A stretch of DNA of 64,000 bases, taken from Lachnospiraceae bacterium (GTDB lineage Bacteria; Bacillota; Clostridia; Lachnospirales; Lachnospiraceae). Positions within the stretch are counted from its first letter, which is position 1. Each line of letters starts with the position of its first letter. Under the pieces are notes generated by a model. It ran no database searches. It was not told the origin of the DNA and saw nothing but the letters and a program-made list of their open reading frames with translations. The stretch spans positions 39,098 to 103,097 of the forward strand of contig JAEERY010000019.1 of NCBI GenBank assembly GCA_016286035.1, written 5' to 3'. Shown here one piece after another: positions 58,119 through 64,000 of the stretch. The translations under genes were made by a program, and so were the position numbers.

Positions 58119-59882
58119 TTAATCATACTGGGTAGAGTAAAAGTAAGCACTTGCGGATTCTGTGAGCGCTTCTTTCCATTTATCCTTGCTCATCTCATCA
58201 AGTGTAACATAGATTATAAAGACTTCATCATGATTCCAGTAATCATCGGGGAATGATATGTCGGCAGCATTGTCATACTCTTCCCTGCTGCATTCCAATC
58301 CTCCCTCATCGGTATAGTGCCCATATGTAAGATCCGCCATTCCGACACTTGAACCGTACCCGATCTTATGAGTGTTGTTTGCGATAAACACCGTCTTGCA
58401 TTCACTTTCTCCGTACTGGTTGACACTCTTAGTCGGAGTTATATAAAAATACGAGATGCCAGCATCGGGATCTGATGAACCGAAATCCGGATTCCAGTAG
58501 CAGTTAAGTTTCCCCTTCTGTGCACTCAAAAGATCATGGGACCAGCCACTTGTCTCTCCGTTAGCCCACTTGTTTTCGACTTCATAGTCCATCTTATATA
58601 TTCCTTCAAAATCTTCTTTGATCTCGAAGAATCTGTTTCTGCAAAACTCGGTATTGTCAGGATTTTTCTTAAGTCTCTCTGAACGGATGAGCTCATATCT
58701 TCCGTTTCTGTTAAGATCCGTTATGACATAGCTAACCTCACTTCCTTCATCCTGTTTAGATTGATCAAGATACCACATGTCAGAGTTATCTATAAACATC
58801 TGCATCTGAGCATTTATTGAAACCCTGTCCTTAACATCAAATGATGTCCACTCGATATCCTTTCCGTTCTGTATCTCCTCATTATATCCTATAGCCTTGT
58901 AATGCTCGTTTAGTGCGCTGTCAAACTCCTCTTTTGACATGATCACAACACCGTTTTGAGCACACAGGCTCATATAATCCTTGTCGGGAGTAAGAATATT
59001 CCCGTTATCATCCTCAAACACATAGATCATTGTCTTTACTAGACCTTCATAATCCCTGTCCCATGTATCGGGGTTATAATCAGGAAGTTCATAGTTTTCA
59101 AACAGATAGCAGTTTAAGTCATAGTATCCTTTCTCACCACTGTAGTTTCCTGAAAGTTTCTTTGAAAGAGAATCGGAAAGATAATCCTGCGGGATCCTTA
59201 ACTCACCAAGTCCCATCTTGAATGTATCCGAGTATATCCACTGTTCTACTCCGTTTTCATCCACAAAAGAATTCCTGAAATAAGCCGAATCAGCTCCCGT
59301 GCTGCCTCCCTCGGTGATATATCCGTATTCGTTAACAGTTGCTTCCGATCTGTAATATGTATTTGCACTCGCACATAGCATAAATCCGCTCTCTGTGCTC
59401 TTTAAAATCATATATTCGGTATAAGGACTTCCGTATTCATTTGTATCCTTGTAAAAGAGTTTTAAAGCAAGCTCTTTGTGTCCGTCCATGCCGCAGTCAA
59501 TATATGAGTAACCTGCTTCGCTTATAACATCGGGAAGCATGTTCTGTCCAAGCTTTATCGCATAGGAATCGATGATCTCTTCAAGATAATATACGCCATC
59601 TTCAAGAAAACCTTCGTTTTTTATACTGACTGCCACCTTACCTTCCAGGAATTCCTTGTAGACTTCCATATCCTTTTCATCCGTATCGGCTTCTTTTGCG
59701 GGCTCTTCCTTATCAGAAGGCTTTTCTTTGTCTTCTTTTATTTTTTCTTCTTCCTTTTGGGGCTTTTCCTCTTCTATAACCGTTTCTTCTTTGATCTCTT
59801 CCTCACTCCCGCATGCACTTAATACAAGAGACATCATAAAAAACGTAAGTATTGCAATAAGTCCTGTTTTAAAGTGTTTCAT
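58119..59882 (-). CDS. Surface lipoprotein, uncharacterised
   Basis: 587 residues. Signal peptide with lipobox LSAC, then a Lys/Glu-rich linker (about 25-70), then a large domain with no recognised family. Repeated Tyr/Asp/Gly motifs suggest a beta-rich extracellular fold. Translation is coupled to the Nudix gene by an ATGA overlap. Function unknown. Confidence 0.82.
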   Translation of the reverse strand: MKHFKTGLIAILTFFMMSLVLSACGSEEEIKEETVIEEEKPQKEEEKIKEDKEKPSDKEEPAKEADTDEKDMEVYKEFLEGKVAVSIKNEGFLEDGVYYLEEIIDSYAIKLGQNMLPDVISEAGYSYIDCGMDGHKELALKLFYKDTNEYGSPYTEYMILKSTESGFMLCASANTYYRSEATVNEYGYITEGGSTGADSAYFRNSFVDENGVEQWIYSDTFKMGLGELRIPQDYLSDSLSKKLSGNYSGEKGYYDLNCYLFENYELPDYNPDTWDRDYEGLVKTMIYVFEDDNGNILTPDKDYMSLCAQNGVVIMSKEEFDSALNEHYKAIGYNEEIQNGKDIEWTSFDVKDRVSINAQMQMFIDNSDMWYLDQSKQDEGSEVSYVITDLNRNGRYELIRSERLKKNPDNTEFCRNRFFEIKEDFEGIYKMDYEVENKWANGETSGWSHDLLSAQKGKLNCYWNPDFGSSDPDAGISYFYITPTKSVNQYGESECKTVFIANNTHKIGYGSSVGMADLTYGHYTDEGGLECSREEYDNAADISFPDDYWNHDEVFIIYVTLDEMSKDKWKEALTESASAYFYSTQYD

Positions 59883-60382
59883 CTTTCATCCCTTCCGTAT
59901 TCTTTCCCGTTTAATCTAACATCTGTAAGTCTGTCATCCTTGTCATATACAAGCTTTAATGAGAAGAAATAACTATCCTTATCAAGTAGTCTGAAGAATA
60001 CCTTGTCCCCTTCCCATATATCAAGATCATAAACCTTTGTTTTATCTATCCAGACAAGCTCTCCTTCATCACATTCAGTCATCTTACCGCTATAGCCTGT
60101 TGCCGTATACAGATGCATATATTCGACAACATCAGAGCCGTAAACAAATGTGATTATCCCTCTTGATCTGTAATCCGTAAGAGTTAATCCCGTTTCTTCC
60201 TTTACTTCCCTTATCAGGCATTCATCAGGACTCTCGCCATACTCAAAGTGTCCTCCGATGCCTATATATTTATCCTTGTTTATATCATTTTTCTTCTTTA
60301 CCCTGTGCAGCATAAGATACTTGCCGTTATGTTCAATGTAGCAGAGTGTCGTAAGCTGAGGGATATTGTTTTCTTTATCCAT
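59879..60382 (-). CDS. Nudix hydrolase, MutT-like
   Basis: 167 residues. Nudix box GGHFEYGESPDECLIREV followed by KEETGL matches Gx5Ex7REUxEExGU. N-terminus reads TTLCYIEHNGKYLMLHRVKK, as in 8-oxo-dGTP diphosphatase-like proteins. Substrate may be a modified nucleotide. Eight bases after the methylase gene; overlaps the lipoprotein gene. Confidence 0.95.
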   Translation of the reverse strand: MDKENNIPQLTTLCYIEHNGKYLMLHRVKKKNDINKDKYIGIGGHFEYGESPDECLIREVKEETGLTLTDYRSRGIITFVYGSDVVEYMHLYTATGYSGKMTECDEGELVWIDKTKVYDLDIWEGDKVFFRLLDKDSYFFSLKLVYDKDDRLTDVRLNGKEYGRDER

Positions 60383-60390
60383 ATATTATG

Positions 60391-61221
60391 TTAACCTTCT
60401 TTGCATATCTCATAAAATGCAACCGCGCTCGCAGCTGCCACGTTTAATGAATCAACTCCGTGATACATCGGTATCATGGCCGTATAAGTACAGGTATCTA
60501 TTGCCTCTGTCGGCAGGCCTTCACCTTCCGTCCCCAGAACAACAGCTATTCTGTCGGCTTCTTTTATCCTTTTATCCGATATTGATACGGAATCATCCTT
60601 AAGCGCCATCGCGACAGTCGTAAACCCGAACTCATTGAGCTTTTCCAAACTTATGTCAACCTTTATCAGTGGTATCTGAAATACAGTTCCCATGCTGACT
60701 CTCGCGGCTCTCCTGTAAAATGGATCGGCACATTTATCGGTTAACATAATTCCATCCATACCCAGAGCTGCAGCACTCCTTATCACGGCACCGACATTGG
60801 TGGGATTTACTATGTCATACAGTACGGCAAGTCTTTTCTTACCCCGAATAAAGGTTTCAAAATCCTGAATCGGCTTTCTTTTCATGGCAGAAAGTATTCC
60901 TCTTGTCATGGCAAATCCCGTAAGCTTGTTTATCACATCAAGCTCAGCCGTATAAATATTTATCGCATCCGCCTTATCACTGCCGAACATCTCTTTTGTC
61001 TTCTCTATCAGAGAAAGCGCTTCTTTTTCAAAAAGATCTTCCTGCACTAGAAAAGAAAGAGGTTCGTATCCTGCAGATATGGCACGCATGATCACATTTG
61101 GGCTCTCTGCGATAAAGATCCCGGGCTTTGGCTCATAGTATCTTAATAGCTGTACCTCGGAAAGTTCCGAATATATTTTGAGTTCATCATTTTTAAGTGA
61201 ATCTATCCTGATCTTTGTCAT
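60391..61221 (-). CDS. TrmH/SpoU-family RNA 2'-O-methyltransferase
   Basis: About 276 residues. SPOUT motifs: NPTNVGAVIRSAAALGMDG (motif 1), VVLGTEGEGL (motif 2), MYHGVDSLNVAAASAVAFYE (motif 3). N-terminal extension resembles the L30e-like region. ATG at 61221 has no ribosome site and lies six bases after a TATAAT, so the message may be leaderless. Target RNA unknown. Confidence 0.93.
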   Translation of the reverse strand: MTKIRIDSLKNDELKIYSELSEVQLLRYYEPKPGIFIAESPNVIMRAISAGYEPLSFLVQEDLFEKEALSLIEKTKEMFGSDKADAINIYTAELDVINKLTGFAMTRGILSAMKRKPIQDFETFIRGKKRLAVLYDIVNPTNVGAVIRSAAALGMDGIMLTDKCADPFYRRAARVSMGTVFQIPLIKVDISLEKLNEFGFTTVAMALKDDSVSISDKRIKEADRIAVVLGTEGEGLPTEAIDTCTYTAMIPMYHGVDSLNVAAASAVAFYEICKEG

Positions 61222-61227
61222 AGACAC

Positions 61228-61236
61228 ATTATACCA
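61228..61236 (-). promoter_or_regulatory. Extended -10 promoter of the methylase operon
   Basis: TGG-TATAAT on the minus strand (hexamer 61228-61233), six bases before the ATG. The expected start of transcription falls at about the ATG itself. The -35 is weak and lies in the upstream terminator hairpin. Confidence 0.55.
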
Positions 61237-61244
61237 AAAACAAA

Positions 61245-61266
61245 AGAGGCGGAACAGACCGCCTCT
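61245..61266 (-). terminator. Terminator after the F420-ligase-like gene
   Basis: Perfect 8-base stem AGAGGCGG/CCGCCTCT with a 6-base loop, followed on the minus strand by TTTGTTTTT. Confidence 0.88.
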
Positions 61267-61281
61267 AAATTTTTATGTAAA

Positions 61282-62478
61282 CTAGTTTGTGTAGTTGTCA
61301 AAGTAACCCTGAACAAGAACGACCGGAGTTCCCTTGTCACCCGAACCTGAAGTAAGGTCACAGAGTGAACCGATAAGATCCGTGAGCTGACGAGGTGTTG
61401 TTCCTTCACTTGCCATCTTTCCTACAAGGTTTGCATCCTTCTTTCTGATACTGTCAGAGATAGCATCCTTAAGAGCCTGACCTGAAAGATTTGCAAAATC
61501 ATTATCGGCAAGATACTTAAGTTTGAGCTCGTTTGGTGTTCCGATAAGACCGTCCGTAAATGCGGGTGATACTACCGGATCTGCAAGCTCCCATATCTTT
61601 CCTTTAGGATCCTTGAACGCACCGTCACCGTATACCATGACTTCAACATGCTTACCGCATCTTTCAAGGATATTCTGCTGGATATCAAGCACAAGCTGCT
61701 TGCATTCTCTCGGGAAAAGCTTTACCTGTCCTTCGGTAGCCTTGTTTGAACCCAAAAGACCGTACTGCTCATTACATCCGCTTCCGTTTACCGGAGCATT
61801 CATTATATCGTCAAGTCCGAATACCTTTTCGGCACCTGCAGCCTTTAAGATCCTCTTTGTACGAGCTCTTGTATGTATATCACAGTTGATCACATTCTTT
61901 GTATAATCAAGGATAGCCTTGGCCTGGTTTGCAAAGATGATCTCCACATCACATCCTGCTTCCTTTATAAGATCACTGTAGTACTCCACGTAATCAACAC
62001 CGGTGAATTCATGCTTAATGTATCCGAACAGTTCACGGTATCTTTCAAGAGTGAGTACATCACTGTACGGATTGATGCCTGCTTCATCTATCTTGTCGAT
62101 ATTTACAAGTTCATTTCCGACTTCATCGGAAGGATATGAAAGCATGAGAACGATCTTCTTTACTCCCATGGCAATACCCTTTAAGCATATCGCAAAACGA
62201 TTACGCGAAAGGATCGGAAAGATAACACCGATCGTATCCGAACCAAGCTTTGCTCTTACATCCGCAGCTATATCATCCACAGTACAGTAATTGCCCTGTG
62301 ATCTTGCAACTATCGATTCCGTTACCGAAATAACATCTCTGTCTCTTAATTCAAATCCTTCGTACTCAGCAGCTTCAACGACACTGTCCGTAACTATCTG
62401 TGCCAAATCGTCTCCCTGTCTGATAATAGGACAGCGTATACCCCTTGATACTGTTCCGACTCTTCTTTCCTTTGCCAT
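61282..62478 (-). CDS. Coenzyme F420:L-glutamate ligase-like protein
   Basis: 398 residues. The N-terminal half matches the F420_ligase (CofE/FbiB) family: RDRDVISVTESIVARSQGN, ILSRNRFAICLKGIA. F420 is not known in Lachnospiraceae, and no CofC, CofD or CofG gene is visible here. The protein may therefore ligate an amino acid to another phosphate ester. Strong GGAGG site; monocistronic with terminator. Confidence 0.8.
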   Translation of the reverse strand: MAKERRVGTVSRGIRCPIIRQGDDLAQIVTDSVVEAAEYEGFELRDRDVISVTESIVARSQGNYCTVDDIAADVRAKLGSDTIGVIFPILSRNRFAICLKGIAMGVKKIVLMLSYPSDEVGNELVNIDKIDEAGINPYSDVLTLERYRELFGYIKHEFTGVDYVEYYSDLIKEAGCDVEIIFANQAKAILDYTKNVINCDIHTRARTKRILKAAGAEKVFGLDDIMNAPVNGSGCNEQYGLLGSNKATEGQVKLFPRECKQLVLDIQQNILERCGKHVEVMVYGDGAFKDPKGKIWELADPVVSPAFTDGLIGTPNELKLKYLADNDFANLSGQALKDAISDSIRKKDANLVGKMASEGTTPRQLTDLIGSLCDLTSGSGDKGTPVVLVQGYFDNYTN

Positions 62479-62543
62479 AAGTTACCTCCTGAAAAGACCC
62501 AAATACTTGCATATATAAATTTTGTGGCTAAAATATCCTCATG

Positions 62544-62579
62544 AAAAATGCATGCCGGATCACCTTTTGCCGACATGCA
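62544..62579 (-). terminator. Terminator after the coiled-coil protein gene
   Basis: 10-base stem TGCATGTCGG/CCGGCATGCA on the minus strand with one G-T pair (62549-62558, 62570-62579), followed by five T. Confidence 0.8.
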
Positions 62580-62625
62580 ATATTATACAGTAACTATCGA
62601 TATAAGTAAATCCAAAAACAAGGTA

Positions 62626-63711
62626 TCAGATCTGAACATCAAATGTCCCTCCTGACATTTCAGGACCACCTAAAGATACCGATATACCAATACCTGGCAT
62701 GGACATATCAATCCCTGTTCCCAAACCAGTGCCACCTGTTTCTGACAGTTTTGACAGATGTTCATATGTCCCTTTAAGATAATCCATATCTGCCTTAAGG
62801 ATCTCTTTGTTTTCAGCATTCCTGTGCTTTGTCTTTAACTCTTTTAACTCCTCCTTGCTCATATGAGGATCTATGATCTCCATGGTATCGAGCATGTCAG
62901 ACATCTCCTCAAGCATCCTGCTTTCTTCTTCGCCGAATTCGTTAAGAAGAGCACTCATTTCCTCTATCATCCCGTCACTCATGATCTCATTCTTTTCACG
63001 CAGCTTCTGTGCTTCTTCAATAAGCTGTTCAGACTGTATCTTGGAAAGCTTAGCCTGTTTGTCAACAACCTTGTCTCTTTCAACATCTATGAGAGTAAGC
63101 TTCATATCTTCGGCTGCTTTTTTAAGCTTATCCTGATTCTCTTTACTGTTCTGATTTGCCACTACCATCTCTTCCATCTCAAGATGGTTTTTCTTTCTCC
63201 TGGCAGCTATCTCCATTCTCTTTGCGTGAGTAAGTGCAAGTTCTATCTCTTCGGTATCTCCATTTGCTGAAGCCATCTTGCGCTTAAGTTCCATAACCTT
63301 TCTCTTGGCAGCAAGCACGGCCTGACTTGCACTAACCGAAGTCTTGGCACTCTGTATCTTTGATGAGACTTCCTTGAAATTATAGTTCAGTTCACTTTCA
63401 ACAAGTGAATCCTCTTCGTTTTCATCATCATTTGTCTTAGCCCAGAAAGGTACGTCCTCGGATACTTTCGCATAAGGATTTGTTTCAGCCTGTGATGTCA
63501 TATATAACTGTCGGATCTGCTTTATTAGTTCGCGTCTTTTGGAGATCGCAGGATCAGAAACAGCTTTTTCATCATCAGAAAAAACTGCAAGACCGCTATA
63601 TGAACATGTAGTATTCTTTATGAATCCCTGCGATGACTTTGAATTGTTTTTGTAAGCAGGATTTGAATATGAAAAAAATGATTGAGACTGCGGATTGAAA
63701 TTTATGTTCAT
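62626..63711 (-). CDS. Coiled-coil protein, probable flagellar regulon member
   Basis: About 361 residues from ATG at 63711 (MNINFNPQSQ) with a GGGAGGG site. A Ser/Asn-rich start, long heptad-like helices with many Lys/Glu/Arg (about 115-330), and a Gly-rich end. No membrane helix or catalytic motif. A sigma-28-like promoter lies about 60 bases upstream. Function unknown; perhaps structural. Confidence 0.8.
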   Translation of the reverse strand: MNINFNPQSQSFFSYSNPAYKNNSKSSQGFIKNTTCSYSGLAVFSDDEKAVSDPAISKRRELIKQIRQLYMTSQAETNPYAKVSEDVPFWAKTNDDENEEDSLVESELNYNFKEVSSKIQSAKTSVSASQAVLAAKRKVMELKRKMASANGDTEEIELALTHAKRMEIAARRKKNHLEMEEMVVANQNSKENQDKLKKAAEDMKLTLIDVERDKVVDKQAKLSKIQSEQLIEEAQKLREKNEIMSDGMIEEMSALLNEFGEEESRMLEEMSDMLDTMEIIDPHMSKEELKELKTKHRNAENKEILKADMDYLKGTYEHLSKLSETGGTGLGTGIDMSMPGIGISVSLGGPEMSGGTFDVQI

Positions 63712-63767
63712 AGCTGCCCTCCCTGGCAACGCCTGTGATATCCGTCCGTGGATATACTTCAATGTAT

Positions 63768-63795
63768 GTATCGGATAATAGAAGGCAAATGTTTA
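63768..63795 (-). promoter_or_regulatory. Sigma-28-type promoter
   Basis: On the minus strand TAAA (63792-63795), a 16-base spacer and TCCGATAC (63768-63775). Perfect -35 and six core bases of the -10; same spacing as the promoter at 16984. Confidence 0.65.
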
Positions 63796-63858
63796 TAGGC
63801 ATGAACTTAATCTTTCCTTGTTTGTCGAATGAAATACTAAATTCCACTCTTGTATTCA

Positions 63859-63891
63859 TGGAGGTGCGGACAAAATCTTGGACCAACTAAG
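63859..63891 (+). repeat. Probable left terminal inverted repeat of an IS3-family element
   Basis: Starts TGGAGGTGCGGACAAAATCT and continues to TTGGACCAA, resembling IS3/IS150 ends that begin with TG and contain TTGGAC. Only one end is in the window, so it cannot be confirmed by pairing. Confidence 0.5.
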
Positions 63892-63907
63892 ATATTAGGA
63901 GGTCGAT

Positions 63908-64000
63908 ATGTATTCATACGAAGAAAGGATCCGCGCCATAAAGTTTTATATTAATTGTGGCTATAATGCTGCCTATACCGTTCGCAAACTAGGATACCCG
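63908..64000 (+). mobile_element. IS3-family transposase OrfA, cut by window edge
   Basis: 31 codons are visible: MYSYEERIRAIKFYINCG and onward to LGYP. This matches the helix-turn-helix start of IS3-group OrfA proteins. AGGAGG lies six bases upstream. The rest is outside the window. Confidence 0.85.

Noticed and set aside
63596..63886. Minus-strand open frame of 96 codons over the coiled-coil gene's leader
   Set aside because: It crosses the promoter and the IS end and overlaps the real gene in another frame.

Overview
The window reads as chromosomal DNA of a motile, anaerobic, AT-rich Clostridia bacterium, most likely a Lachnospiraceae member of the Butyrivibrio/Pseudobutyrivibrio type. 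The reasons are methyl-accepting chemotaxis proteins, sigma-28-like promoters, a clostridial division cluster, [FeFe]-hydrogenase-family proteins, GH5/GH16/GH95 glycosidases, a GAF-like/EAL signalling pair, and strong GGAGG ribosome sites with several TTG/GTG starts. The family call is inference from gene content. No rRNA, CRISPR array or prophage is visible. Genes are tightly packed and no gene-free stretch exceeds 300 bases.

Left part (1-22.1 kb), mostly minus strand: a chemotaxis receptor cut by the window edge; a phosphoribosyltransferase-FeoAB iron-uptake operon; a cytosolic sugar-binding-like sensor directly after a FIST-EAL c-di-GMP phosphodiesterase; tRNA-Arg(CCG) running into an SH3b membrane protein; three GT-C type membrane glycosyltransferases; efp and yqeG; a small protein under a sigma-28-like promoter; and a complete family-5 peptide/nickel-type ABC importer (binding protein, two permeases, fused double ATPase).

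Centre (22.1-41.1 kb): nrdR, then a compact division cluster mraZ-rsmH-ftsL-PBP-ftsW-ftsQ-ftsZ that lacks the usual mraY/mur genes and starts behind a clear promoter and MraZ box array. Then ychF, a decayed antitoxin gene, and a five-gene hydrogen-sensing operon (choline/aminoglycoside-kinase-like protein, 2Fe-2S thioredoxin-like protein, PAS-bearing HydS-like hydrogenase, SpoIIE/PP2C phosphatase, group-B-like hydrogenase). GH95 glycosidase and the NAD(P)H-hydrate repair enzyme overlap by four bases.

Right part (41.2-64 kb): a chemotaxis receptor built from triplicated stalk and triplicated Cache-like modules; a CPBP protease; zinc-ribbon membrane proteins; a beta-glucan pair (secreted GH16 lipoprotein and intracellular GH5) divergent from an AraC regulator; an anion-type permease; an esterase; a three-gene operon of membrane proteins, two of them with zinc ribbons, divergent from a two-component system and a Na+-dependent neurotransmitter-type symporter; a TrmH-like methylase-Nudix-lipoprotein operon; an orphan F420-ligase-like gene; a coiled-coil protein under a second sigma-28-like promoter; and the left edge of an IS3-family insertion sequence.
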